The position numbers were made by a program, and so were the translations under genes. A model generated the notes under the pieces. That model worked only from the letters and a program-made list of their open reading frames with translations. It was not told where the DNA came from and did no database searches. This document shows, one piece after another, positions 8,203 to 17,177 of a DNA stretch of 64,000 nt (position 1 is the first letter of the stretch; each line of letters begins with the position of its first letter). This DNA is from Nostoc sp. UHCC 0926 (lineage in GTDB: Bacteria; Cyanobacteriota; Cyanobacteriia; Cyanobacteriales; Nostocaceae): contig NZ_CP117768.1 of assembly GCF_028623165.1 (NCBI RefSeq), positions 868,001 to 932,000 of the forward strand, given 5' to 3'.

Positions 8203-9615
8203 ATGCTCTACACAGATAGTAAAAAACTTCTGCCGTCGGTGCAAAGTGAAGAGTTTCTTCCTCCTGTGAGTCGTTGGACATCTTTAGCAGGAATTTTCCT
8301 GGTTGGAAGTCTTAGTGCTGGAATTAGTCTCAGCTCATGGGTGAAGTATAATGTGACAGTGAAAGCAGCAGCAGTAGTGCGTCCTACAGGAGAAATTCGG
8401 TTAGTGCAACCGAAAATTGAAGGGACTGTTAAAGATATTTTTGTGAAAGAAAATCAACTAATCAAACAGGGAGATACGATCGCTCGCTTAGATGACGAAC
8501 AACTGCAAATCAAACAGAGTCAATTAAAAGACAACATTCAACAAATCAGGTTACAAATACTTCAAATTGATGCCCAAATTAAGATTTTAGATACTCAAAT
8601 TGTCGCTGAAGCAAAAGTAGCAGAGCGAACTGTGGCCTCTGCTCAAGCAGATTTAGCACGTAATCAACGGGAATATCAAGAGCGACAAATTACTACCAGC
8701 AGCGAATTACTAGCAGCACAAGCAAGTTTGCAAAAATCCCAAGCAGAATTGCAAAAAGCCGAAGCTGATTTAAGCTTTGCTGAGGTGGATCGCGATCGCT
8801 ATGAGCAGTTGGCGCAGGTTGGCGCAATTGGTAAGCGCGAATTTGAGCAGAAAAAGCTAGTTGTTGTCCAGACTCAAGCCATACTTGAATCTGAAAAAAA
8901 AGCTGTTGATATTGCTAAAGCTAAAGTGCAAGTAGCTTTAGGTGCTGTTAATCCTACCACTGCCACAGTTGCGATCGCTCAAGATCGCATTGCCCAAGAA
9001 TTTGCTAAAGGTGAAGTCAGCATCGCTATTTTAAAAAAGGAAAAACAAGCTTTAATTCAGCGGCGAGTGGAAATGCAAAACCAACTCGGACAATCTCATA
9101 AAGAACTTTTACAAGTCATTAGTCAATTACAAGATACTATTCTACGAGCAAGTAGTAATGGTATCATTCTCAAGCTCAATTTACGCAACCCCGGTCAAGT
9201 GCTACGTGCTAGCGAAGCTATTGCTGAAATTGCTCCTAATAATGCTCCTCTAGTTATTAAAGCCGTTATCCCTACTCAGGAAATTAAAAATGTCGCAGTT
9301 GGTCAAAAAGTCCAATTGCGAATTGATGCTTGTCCTTATCCTGATTATGGCACTCTCAAAGGTGTGGTCACGGCTGTTTCTCCCGATACAATTACGTCTA
9401 AAAGTAACAATGCAGAAAACCCTATATCAGGTTCTCCAACCCCTGGAAATAGCTACTTTGAAGCAACTATTCAACCAGAAGTAATGATATTTGGCAATGG
9501 CGATCGCCAGTGTCATATCCAATCTGGGATGGAAGCCAAAGCTGACATTATTTCAAAAGAAGAAACAGCACTGCAATTTATGTTGAGAAAGGCTAGGTTA
9601 ATTACTGATTTATAA
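8203..9615 (+). CDS. HlyD-family membrane fusion protein (peptide export adaptor)
   Basis: Predicted periplasmic adaptor linking the C39 ABC exporter to an outer-membrane TolC-like channel. It has a short cytoplasmic N terminus, one membrane segment (about 25-45), a split biotinyl-lipoyl-like half motif (PKIEGTVKDIFVKENQLIKQGD), a long Gln/Ala-rich coiled coil (about 95-310), the second lipoyl half (about 315-355) and a beta-barrel end. Its 470 residues are normal for type-1 secretion adaptors. No TolC gene is in the window, so a shared outer-membrane channel encoded elsewhere is likely. Confidence 0.9.
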   Translation: MLYTDSKKLLPSVQSEEFLPPVSRWTSLAGIFLVGSLSAGISLSSWVKYNVTVKAAAVVRPTGEIRLVQPKIEGTVKDIFVKENQLIKQGDTIARLDDEQLQIKQSQLKDNIQQIRLQILQIDAQIKILDTQIVAEAKVAERTVASAQADLARNQREYQERQITTSSELLAAQASLQKSQAELQKAEADLSFAEVDRDRYEQLAQVGAIGKREFEQKKLVVVQTQAILESEKKAVDIAKAKVQVALGAVNPTTATVAIAQDRIAQEFAKGEVSIAILKKEKQALIQRRVEMQNQLGQSHKELLQVISQLQDTILRASSNGIILKLNLRNPGQVLRASEAIAEIAPNNAPLVIKAVIPTQEIKNVAVGQKVQLRIDACPYPDYGTLKGVVTAVSPDTITSKSNNAENPISGSPTPGNSYFEATIQPEVMIFGNGDRQCHIQSGMEAKADIISKEETALQFMLRKARLITDL

Positions 9616-9627
9616 GGATCTAAATAT

Positions 9628-10335
9628 GTGATAATGGAATTTTATGTACAAATTACAGTTGTAGCTATTTATGTCCTGACATTGATAATGTATTTGAAAA
9701 CTTATTATAGAATTCAGCAAGCATTACAATGGTGGTCTTATAGACAATCTCTCAAACTATTTCTAGAAGCAAGTAAAATTCACGAAGGCTTATTACAAGA
9801 ATCCTTCACAATCCGTCGCAGCTTGGATTTATTGGCACAAGACAACGTAAATTTAACAATCAACAAAATCCAAGAATACCTAAAACAAGCTGATAATTTT
9901 CATCATGCTCTAGTGCAATTGAGCGATCGCTTATTTCCGGCATATATTCAAGATAGCCTACCTTTGGCTATTGAGTGCCTATTAGAACAATGGTTAACAT
10001 CAAATTCCCACCTCTGTTTCCATTTCGATATACCACCCTACTGGCGATATGAGCAAGCTGAACGGAGTTTGATAGTTTTAAAATCTTTAGAAGAACTACT
10101 AATATTAACTTTGCCGAATATTTCGGTTCCTATATCAATTTTTATCAGTTTAAAACAACAGAAAAATATCGGTCAGCTAATGGTACAAATTACATATCCT
10201 GAGCCATCTACAATTATTTTTTCTTCTAATTTTAGAGAAATAAAGTATCTTTGCAAAAGTTTTAGATTTTTAACTTCGGGTAAATGCTTTTATCGTAAAG
10301 ATAACCTGAGCATTACTTGTTACTTTTATTGGTAA
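9628..10335 (+). CDS. Membrane protein resembling a degenerate NarX/DesK-type histidine kinase
   Basis: Encodes 235 residues from GTG 9628, or 233 from ATG 9634; AAGGA at 9613-9617 fits the GTG better. One membrane segment (about 6-23) is followed by a helical region like the dimerisation domain of NarX/DesK kinases, with His52 in KIHEGLLQES where the phosphoacceptor would lie, and LFPAYIQDSLPLAIECLLEQ matching the second helix. The C-terminal part is the size of an ATPase domain, but no clear N-box or G-box is visible. It begins 12 bases after hlyD, so it is probably co-transcribed. It may be a pseudokinase or peptide sensor; this rests on motif reading alone. Confidence 0.55.
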   Translation: MIMEFYVQITVVAIYVLTLIMYLKTYYRIQQALQWWSYRQSLKLFLEASKIHEGLLQESFTIRRSLDLLAQDNVNLTINKIQEYLKQADNFHHALVQLSDRLFPAYIQDSLPLAIECLLEQWLTSNSHLCFHFDIPPYWRYEQAERSLIVLKSLEELLILTLPNISVPISIFISLKQQKNIGQLMVQITYPEPSTIIFSSNFREIKYLCKSFRFLTSGKCFYRKDNLSITCYFYW

Positions 10336-10663
10336 GAATTATTGCGATAAGTAAGTGGGTGGGAAAATTTACAAGGATGTAAAGTCTCTGGGTCAGTGGT
10401 TACTCATCCTTGACAGGTTAAGGTTATAAATAATTTTTCAAGAAGTAATAGTTCTGAAGTTTTTGTTAAATATGGGTAGATAAAATAGTATAATAAGTAA
10501 TATAATCTTAATCCAAAAGCTTATTTATTGATTTCAAAATAAATGATAAAAATATTTTGAATTGCCAGTCAGATATTTTGGTTGATTCGTAATCGATATA
10601 CTCAGCCACTTATCACAGTTTATGGATTAGTTAGATTATGACTTAATCAGGGTGTTGTTAATT

Positions 10664-11341
10664 ATGAAACAAGATTTAAAAAATAAAGAATTACTAAAAA
10701 TTTTAGTAATTGATGACCACGAATCAGTTTTAACTGGAACTGTTAATGTGTTGCAAAAGCATTACCCTGACGCTGAATTCATCATTGCGGTAAATGCTAA
10801 GAACGCTCTTCATAAAATTACTACCTCACAGCCAGATATGGTTGTAATGGATCTTTCTATTCCAGATAACTCTGGAATGACAGCCCGACCTGATATAGGA
10901 GTTCAACTTCTAAGAACTCTCACGAAAAACTATCCCAACTTAAATATTGTTGTCCAAAGTGCTAATGTGAGAACCCTGGTAAGAATTAGACTTGATATTG
11001 ATAGTCATAAAGGAGGCTTTACAGTCGCGGATAAAAGCCTATCGACTCAGGAAATGTTGACTAGGATTGATTGGGCATTACAGGGTTTAACTCATACAAA
11101 AGATATTAAAGGAATACATTCTGTATTAGAAGTTAAACCAGAGTGGCTCAGGGTGCTGACTTTAGCATTTGAGGAAGGATTGCAAGATAAAACAATTGCT
11201 GAACGTATCTGTATATCTGAACGGATGGTGCGTCATTACTGGAGTAAGCTACAAGACGCTTTAAATGTTTATCCTGAAGAGGGAAAAAATATCAGAATTC
11301 AAACTGAAATGCGAGCTAGAGAAGAAGGATTAATTGATTAA
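10664..11341 (+). CDS. NarL/FixJ-type response regulator
   Basis: A two-component transcription factor. ATG 10664 is preferred over GTG 10652, because AGGG (10649-10652) would overlap the GTG start. The receiver domain (about 13-140) has the acidic pair Asp17-Asp18, phosphoacceptor Asp63 (VVMDLSIPD) and Lys in VADKSLS. A C-terminal LuxR-type helix-turn-helix (about 160-205) contains EEGLQDKTIAERICISERM. It lies between the HK-like protein at 9628 and the convergent CHASE2 kinase remnant at 11410, and is the likely regulator of the peptide cluster. The family is often paired with CHASE2 kinases in cyanobacteria (recalled, not checked). The 330-base gap before it is AT-rich with no other gene seen. 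Confidence 0.87.
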   Translation: MKQDLKNKELLKILVIDDHESVLTGTVNVLQKHYPDAEFIIAVNAKNALHKITTSQPDMVVMDLSIPDNSGMTARPDIGVQLLRTLTKNYPNLNIVVQSANVRTLVRIRLDIDSHKGGFTVADKSLSTQEMLTRIDWALQGLTHTKDIKGIHSVLEVKPEWLRVLTLAFEEGLQDKTIAERICISERMVRHYWSKLQDALNVYPEEGKNIRIQTEMRAREEGLID

Positions 11342-11409
11342 TTATTAATAATTAATCAATTAATCAATTTTTTTAAAATTTATGTTTAATATGAGTAATA
11401 GTTAAAAGT

Positions 11410-12402
11410 CTAAAAACAGCTTGATTCTTTAACTATTGGCCAAGATAACTCACAAAGAGTACCTCTAAGAGAAAGGGGTACTCGGCGAAATTTTCCTTTT
11501 AATTTTCGAGCTAAATTTCTAAACTGTTGTGTTCCCCAACCTTCTCTAGATGAATTCACCCCTAAGCCGTCATCAATAATGCTTAGAGTGTACCAGCCTT
11601 CAGATGAAGAGCAAGTAACTTCCAGACGGGTGACTCCTGTAGCATGTTTGCCCACATTGCATAAAGCTTCTTCCAAAAATAGGCAGAGACCCTGCTTTTG
11701 TTCAATATTCAAGGCTCGTTCATTTACAGGTTCAAAAGCTCTGATTTTAACTTTGATAGTTTTAAAACAGGGAAACTCTCGCTCCAAGGTAGAGTTATAA
11801 ACTTGATAGAGAATTTCATGAAGAGGGTTTCGCAAATTTATCACGAGATTTTTGCCTAAATAAAGACTAGTTTCTTGGTCGATAGGTTCTCGTTGCAAAA
11901 ATTCATAAATCCCCCGTAACTCGTGGTTCAAATTTTCAAGCTGTTTTTCTAGTTCTAGTAGTAAGTCATTCATTGGTAAATCCTTGTCTCGAACTAGTTT
12001 CAAAACTTTAGCTAGGCTTTGCAGAGGGCCATTATGAATTTTTGCAAATATGCGTTCAATAAGAGCTTCTCTGGCTCTAATTTCAGAACGCAAAGCTTGA
12101 TCGTGTTGATATAAAGTTGTGATTTTCATACCATTTAAAGCTAAAAAAACGAGTGTCGGGATCAGCGGAACCCACCAACCCCAAGTCAGGAGTAAATAAG
12201 AAAAGACCAGCAGGATACAGCTAGCGACACCAACTAACTAATAGACTAATCAGAGGTGATTTAGTGAGCCTAGCAATGGCAATTCCAACCAAACCCCAAG
12301 CCAAAATCCATATATATTCCCATCCATTTTGCCAAGTATTAATGTACCTACACGCCAAACAGTAATTTCCTCTTTAATTGTTCTCCAAAGTTCAGGCTTC
12401 AT
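11410..12402 (-). pseudogene. CHASE2 sensor histidine kinase with deleted sensor domain; intact kinase core
   Basis: The open part, 11410-12129, gives 239 residues: a DesK/NarX-type dimerisation helix with His32 (KIHNGPLQS) and an ATPase domain with N-box-like EEALCNVGKHA (about 153-163) and DDGLG (about 187). Upstream in the same frame, codons still spell a CHASE2 membrane segment (LLLTWGWWVPLIPTLVF) until a TAG at 12238-12240. In another frame WEYIWILAWGLVGIAIAR continues, and at 12402 an ATG starts MKPELWRTIKEEITVWRVG, a typical CHASE2-kinase N terminus. About 300 expected sensor residues are missing. The kinase core might still be made as a soluble protein. Confidence 0.75.
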
Positions 12403-12892
12403 AAACGTCCGCCTTCATCTGGGGAATGCAGCGGTAGCAGCTAGAATAGCGTTTAGTAATTTAGATTTCAAACTAATCATTATCATTTGAGAGTCCTAAG
12501 AATAACCTTGAAGACACAAATTGATTGCTTTACTTGTACTATCAGTAATTTATTTAAAATACTGTCAGTGAAAGCGGCACTTGCGTGATATATTTATTAT
12601 TTCTATCAAATCACAAAGTTCCTGAGTATGTCAGATTTACTTAGTGGTCTTCATCACATCTTCAATTGCTGAGTAGTCTTCATAAAATTTTAATTTTTTA
12701 TATAGCTGGTCTTCGTATACCTATCATTCCATTGGGTTGAAATTGTAGACAATAGCTTTGAATTTAATCAGTTAAGTTCAGTACACTGAACAAAGTTAGT
12801 GCTTTTTATTTTTGAAGATTACTCAACTATTCTTTTGATAAATATATAAGAATCCTATTTGATTTTTGCAAACAAATCGGCAAAAGCGGCTA
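12403..12892. other. AT-rich intergenic region, no gene seen
   Basis: About 490 bases between the CHASE2 relic and the Nudix gene. No coding pattern was recognised on either strand. Near 12852 there is a fragment (atcctatttgatttttg) that resembles an end of the element at 5837-5938. Confidence 0.5.
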
Positions 12893-13510
12893 CTAATCAA
12901 AGTCTGTTGGTAAATCTGGTTGGCGGTAATGTTGAAAAAGTCGCGTGATTTGCGCTGGTGTCACACGTCCAAGAGAAAGTTCTGGTAACGCATCTTCAGG
13001 GAAAAAACCTACTTCTTCAGTTTCAATACTTGATGATGGAGAACCACCAATAAGTTCACACTTAAAAAATAGCTTATAGACATAAAATGGGAATGGTGGA
13101 TGTCCCTGTTTGTCTCTGTCATAGACTGCTAGTAGCTTGATAGCGCGTGATTGATATCCAGATTCTTCATATACTTCTTTCACAACTACCTCACTGGGAG
13201 ACTCGCCGACATCAGCCCATCCACCAGGTAAAGTCCAACAGCCGTCGGCTCTTTCCTTAACTAACAATATAGTATCATCACGAAAAATTGCTGCCCGCAC
13301 ATCAACTTTGGGAGTTGCATATCCGACTTCACGGCTAAATAAATCGAGGACATAGCTGTGTTCTACATTTGAGTAAGTCGCCATAATTTCTGTGGCGATC
13401 GCTCGTAATTGTTTGTAGCGTTCGATATCAAAAGGCCCTTCAGAATAGGTTAAACCATTTTGAGCGATCGCTTGTAACTTTTGTGCCCATTCCAGCCATT
13501 TGGTTTCCAC
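12893..13510 (-). CDS. Nudix hydrolase with N-terminal extension
   Basis: Predicted nucleoside-diphosphate-linked-moiety pyrophosphatase. An N-terminal helical segment (about 1-65) typical of one Nudix subgroup precedes the Nudix fold. The Nudix box is GWADVGESPSEVVVKEVYEE followed by SGY, with Lys in place of the usual Arg of the REXXEE core. Start is GTG at 13510. The protein has 205 residues. The substrate is unknown; ADP-ribose or NADH-like compounds are possible. Downstream of pgk on the same strand (67-base gap), possibly co-transcribed. Confidence 0.88.
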   Translation of the reverse strand: METKWLEWAQKLQAIAQNGLTYSEGPFDIERYKQLRAIATEIMATYSNVEHSYVLDLFSREVGYATPKVDVRAAIFRDDTILLVKERADGCWTLPGGWADVGESPSEVVVKEVYEESGYQSRAIKLLAVYDRDKQGHPPFPFYVYKLFFKCELIGGSPSSSIETEEVGFFPEDALPELSLGRVTPAQITRLFQHYRQPDLPTDFD

Positions 13511-13577
13511 AGTTTTTTCCCCTATTTAATGTAGAGACGTTACATCTAACATCTCTACATAATTCTAAAGATGGCTA

Positions 13578-14780
13578 TTAAGCATCATCTAAAGCCGCAA
13601 TTCCAGGCAATACCTTGCCTTCAAGTAACTCCAAGCTAGCGCCGCCGCCAGTGGAGATATGGCTCATTTGGTCAGCTAAACCAACCTTTTCCACAGCCGC
13701 TACTGAGTCACCGCCGCCAATTATGGTGGTTGTGCCAGTTTTGCTAATTTCGGCGAGGGTATGAGCGATCGCTTCCGTACCTGCGGCAAACTTATCAAAC
13801 TCAAACACACCCATTGGCCCGTTCCAAATTACCGTTTTGGTATCTGCAAGAGCTTCTTGGAAAAATTTCACCGAGTCTGGCCCAATATCCAAACCCATCC
13901 AACCATCGGGGATACTCTCAATGCTAACAGTTTGAGAATTGGCATCAGGGGCAAAGTTATCTGCCAATACCACATCTGTGGGAAGCAATAAAGCAACGCC
14001 CCGTTCTTTAGCCTTCGCTTCCAAAGATTTCGCTAGTTCTAGCTTGTCTTCTTCCACCAACGACTTACCGACATTCAAACCACGGGCTTTGTAGAACGTG
14101 AAAATCATCCCACCGCCGATAATCAGCTTGTCGCACTTCTCCAGCAACGTTTCAATCACGCCAATTTTACTGGAAACCTTGGAACCGCCAATAATTGCCG
14201 CCAAAGGACGTTGGGGATTTTCAATCGCGTTTTGCAGATATTCCAATTCTTTCTCAACCAAATATCCAGCCACAGAAGGACTGAGGAATTTAGTCACACC
14301 TTCAGTAGAAGCATGGGCGCGGTGTGCAGTACCAAAAGCATCATTTACATAAAAATCAGCATTAGCTGCCAATTTTTTCGCAAATTCTGGGTCATTTTTC
14401 TCTTCTTCTGGGTAAAAACGGACATTTTCCAGTAACAGCACTTGGCCATTTTGCAAGGCGCCAACTTTAGCTGCAACTTCATCGCCAATAGAGTCATCAG
14501 TTTTAATGACTTCTTGCCCTAGTAACTCCGACAGACGCTTGGCAACGGGAGTTAGGCGTAATTTGTCATCCACACCCTTGGGACGCCCAAAATGGCTGGC
14601 GAGAATGACCTTAGCACCCTTCTGCGTCAAATCTTGGATGGTTGGTAGAGCGGCGCGAATGCGAGTATCGTCGGTAATGTTGCCTTGATCGTCCACAGGC
14701 ACATTAAAGTCAACCCGCACTAAGGCACGTTTCCCAGATATATCAGCCGAAGATAAACTTGCTAAACTTTTTTTGGACAC
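13578..14780 (-). CDS. pgk: Phosphoglycerate kinase
   Basis: Transfers phosphate between 1,3-bisphosphoglycerate and ADP. In a cyanobacterium it serves both glycolysis and, in reverse, the Calvin cycle, in the cytosol. Its 400 residues are full length. Substrate-binding RVDFNVP lies near residue 22, followed by the HFGRPKG segment. The C-terminal nucleotide domain has [10 protein letters not shown] and [13 protein letters not shown]. Start is GTG with AGGAG about 8 bases upstream. It is divergent from the universal stress protein gene across an 80-base promoter region. Confidence 0.97.
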   Translation of the reverse strand: MSKKSLASLSSADISGKRALVRVDFNVPVDDQGNITDDTRIRAALPTIQDLTQKGAKVILASHFGRPKGVDDKLRLTPVAKRLSELLGQEVIKTDDSIGDEVAAKVGALQNGQVLLLENVRFYPEEEKNDPEFAKKLAANADFYVNDAFGTAHRAHASTEGVTKFLSPSVAGYLVEKELEYLQNAIENPQRPLAAIIGGSKVSSKIGVIETLLEKCDKLIIGGGMIFTFYKARGLNVGKSLVEEDKLELAKSLEAKAKERGVALLLPTDVVLADNFAPDANSQTVSIESIPDGWMGLDIGPDSVKFFQEALADTKTVIWNGPMGVFEFDKFAAGTEAIAHTLAEISKTGTTTIIGGGDSVAAVEKVGLADQMSHISTGGGASLELLEGKVLPGIAALDDA

Positions 14781-14860
14781 ACCAAACTCTCCTGATTGCC
14801 TTTTTGTTATTGTTTTGAAAGTAGAACCATCCAGATTTTACCGGAGTCAGGGGTACCCAA

Positions 14861-15277
14861 GTGACAGAGATATTTAAGACAGTACTATTTCCTATTGATC
14901 AAAGCCGAGAAACGCGGGAAGCTGCTGATATGGTGACCAACATCGTTAAAAAGTTCGGCAGTCGCTTGGTACTGCTGTCTGTGGTAGAAGAACCATCTCC
15001 AGACGCAGCTAGTGCAGATCCGATGGTGTCACCAGAGGTAGTTGCCAAACTGCTGGAAAATGCCCAATCTTTATTTTCTGGGCAAGGAATTAAATCCGAA
15101 ATCCTGGAAAGGCAAGGCAAACCAGCTTTTACTATCTGCGATGTCGCTGATGAAATCGGGGCCGATCTAATCATCATGGGCTGTCGGGGACTAGGTTTGA
15201 CTGAAGAGGGAGCCGATGATAGTGTCACGACTCGCGTGATTAACCTTTCCCCTTGCCCAGTGCTGATTGTGCCTTAG
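14861..15277 (+). CDS. Universal stress protein (UspA family)
   Basis: A 138-residue single Usp domain from a GTG start. The N-terminal strand TVLFPIDQS and the C-terminal nucleotide-binding pattern MGCRGLG...VTTRVINLSPCPVLIVP are diagnostic, although the canonical GxxG(x9)GS(S/T) is altered (GADDSVTTRV). Probably a cytosolic stress-response protein; ATP binding is uncertain because of that change. Confidence 0.9.
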   Translation: MTEIFKTVLFPIDQSRETREAADMVTNIVKKFGSRLVLLSVVEEPSPDAASADPMVSPEVVAKLLENAQSLFSGQGIKSEILERQGKPAFTICDVADEIGADLIIMGCRGLGLTEEGADDSVTTRVINLSPCPVLIVP

Positions 15278-15374
15278 GTTTTATCGGAGCGATCGCTTCT
15301 ACTATAGATACACGCTCTCGTATCTACCAAGAGGGCGATCGCTACGGCGAACTATTCGGCGTGCCTAACTCTGA

Positions 15375-16394
15375 TTATTTAGGCTTAAACTCCGTATACT
15401 TGCCCCCTAAACCTTCTACAATCGTGCGTGTATTGGCAATTAACATTCCTTGGTAAGTTTCCCCCTCTGTCCCCTTTTCTCCCAAACCATCAGCAAATAA
15501 TTCTCGGTCTGAAACCTTAACTTTTGCCTCTTTTGCTACCGCTTGAATTAGTTTCGGGTTAATCGTCGTTTCTGCAAAAATTGTCGGCACACCCTCTTTT
15601 TCAATATCTTTTGATAATGCACCAACTCGCTTTGGTGTCGGCGCTTCGTCTGTGCTAATACCCCCTAGCGCCTCTTCAAGAGGAATTCCATAAGCTTTGG
15701 AATAGTAACCAAAAGCATCATGAGTGGTGACTAATTTGCGTTGCTTAGGTGGAATTGTGGCAATCTCTGATTTAATCCAGGTGTCTATCTGGCTGATTTG
15801 GTTTGTTAATTTTTGGGTGTTGCTGGTATAAGTTGCAGCATTATTTGGAGCTACTTTTGCTAATTCTTGGGAAATAGTTTGAGCTATAGCTATCCCATTC
15901 TGGGCATTGTGCCATACATGGGGGTCAGTAACAGTTTTACCATCCTCCTCAAACTGCTGAGGTTTGGGGACTGCAACTTCATCTACAGCTACCTTGGCAG
16001 CAGAATTTGAACTAGCTTTAATTAACTTGATTAAACCAGGTTCAAAATTGTAACCGCCGTAGAGGATTAATTTAGCCTGCTCAATTGCTTTGCTATCCTC
16101 TGGCTTTGGTTGGTATACGTGCGGGTCTGAACCAGGATCGATTAAGCATTTGAGGTCAATTGTATCACCTGCGATTTCTTTAGTTAAGCCACAAGCAACG
16201 GTATTGGTGGCCACTACTAATGGGCCTTTCCCATTGGCTTCTGGAACAGGTGAAGTAGCTGTTTGGGGAGCCACCACATTATTAGCAGGTGTGGGAGTCG
16301 ATTGGCTGGTTTCTGATGTCGGACTACATCCAAGTACTCCGCATGTTAAGGCAAGAGCAGCTAGGGATTTTAATCGCAATTTGTAAGATATCAT
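15375..16394 (-). CDS. znuA: Zinc/manganese ABC transporter substrate-binding lipoprotein (ZnuA-like)
   Basis: Periplasmic metal-binding component. ATG 16394 (MISYKLRLKSLA...) is preferred over the upstream in-frame ATG 16433, because it yields a proper lipoprotein signal peptide with lipobox Cys23 (GVLGC). Cluster A-1 metal ligands are visible as DPHVYQP, DPHVWHN and THDAFGYY, plus a C-terminal Asp in FADGLG. There is no long His-rich loop. It is divergent from the ATPase and permease genes. A Zur-box-like palindrome lies between, favouring zinc over manganese, but the specificity is inference. Confidence 0.85.
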   Translation of the reverse strand: MISYKLRLKSLAALALTCGVLGCSPTSETSQSTPTPANNVVAPQTATSPVPEANGKGPLVVATNTVACGLTKEIAGDTIDLKCLIDPGSDPHVYQPKPEDSKAIEQAKLILYGGYNFEPGLIKLIKASSNSAAKVAVDEVAVPKPQQFEEDGKTVTDPHVWHNAQNGIAIAQTISQELAKVAPNNAATYTSNTQKLTNQISQIDTWIKSEIATIPPKQRKLVTTHDAFGYYSKAYGIPLEEALGGISTDEAPTPKRVGALSKDIEKEGVPTIFAETTINPKLIQAVAKEAKVKVSDRELFADGLGEKGTEGETYQGMLIANTRTIVEGLGGKYTEFKPK

Positions 16395-16417
16395 AAATTT
16401 GATTACTTTAGTTATAG

Positions 16418-16432
16418 TGATTATCATTATCA
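16418..16432. promoter_or_regulatory. Zur-box-like operator between znuA and znuCB
   Basis: TGATTATCATTATCA, an imperfect 7-1-7 palindrome matching the cyanobacterial Zur consensus TGATAATNATTATCA (recalled) at all but one position. It lies 24 bases before znuA and 17 bases before the ATPase gene, so one repressor dimer could control both directions. Fur boxes look similar; zinc control is inferred from the neighbouring genes. Confidence 0.65.
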
Positions 16433-16448
16433 TATAGATGGTAAATTT

Positions 16449-17177
16449 ATGTTAGAGGTTAAACATTTAGCTGTAAATTACCGAGGAGTGATGGCGGTTG
16501 AGAATGTGAGTTTCCGCTCCTTACCGGGACAAATTGTGGGTGTAATTGGCCCAAATGGTGCTGGTAAAAGCACAATGGTGAAGGCAATTTTGGGCTTAGT
16601 ACCAACTACGAGTGGAGTTGTGAAGTTTCGCGATCGCGCTTTGAAACAACAATTAAGTTCTGTTGCGTATGTACCGCAGCGATCGCAAATAGACTGGGAT
16701 TACCCGATCACAGTTTGGCATGTGGTGCTGATGGCGCGGACTGTGCATACTGGCTGGTTTCGCGCACCTTCACGATCCTCGGAAGAAATAGTTAAAGATG
16801 CTTTGGCAAGGGTGGGGATGTTAGAGTTGCGATCGCGTCAAATTGGAGAATTATCAGGCGGACAGCAGCAGCGAGTATTTTTAGCAAGAGCTTTAGCACA
16901 ACAAGCCGAATTATTATTTTTCGATGAGCCATTTGTCGGAGTTGATAAAAAGACAGAAGCCATAATGTTTGATGTGTTTGAAGAACTAAAATCTCAAGGC
17001 AAGATTTTATTAGTGGTCACTCATGATTTGGGAACAATTTTGAAAAAATGTGACCAATTACTGTTATTAAATAAACAAATAATTGCCAATGGGTCTATGA
17101 ACGAAGTGATGACAGCAGATAATATTCAACGTGCCTATGGAGATAGTGTATTTATATTGAATAGGGAAGTAGTTTAA
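16449..17177 (+). CDS. znuC: Zinc/manganese ABC transporter ATP-binding protein (ZnuC-like)
   Basis: Cytoplasmic ATPase that drives metal import. Walker A is GPNGAGKST (about 36-44), the signature LSGGQQQR, Walker B ELLFFDEP and the H-loop VVTHD. Its 242 residues are typical. The stop codon overlaps the permease ATG by one base (TAATG), showing translational coupling with the next gene. Confidence 0.92.
   Translation: MLEVKHLAVNYRGVMAVENVSFRSLPGQIVGVIGPNGAGKSTMVKAILGLVPTTSGVVKFRDRALKQQLSSVAYVPQRSQIDWDYPITVWHVVLMARTVHTGWFRAPSRSSEEIVKDALARVGMLELRSRQIGELSGGQQQRVFLARALAQQAELLFFDEPFVGVDKKTEAIMFDVFEELKSQGKILLVVTHDLGTILKKCDQLLLLNKQIIANGSMNEVMTADNIQRAYGDSVFILNREVV

Noticed and set aside
9628..10335. 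Protein considered as an immunity protein for the peptides
   Set aside because: Its position after hlyD would fit, but the dimerisation-helix-like pattern points to a kinase relative; immunity cannot be supported.
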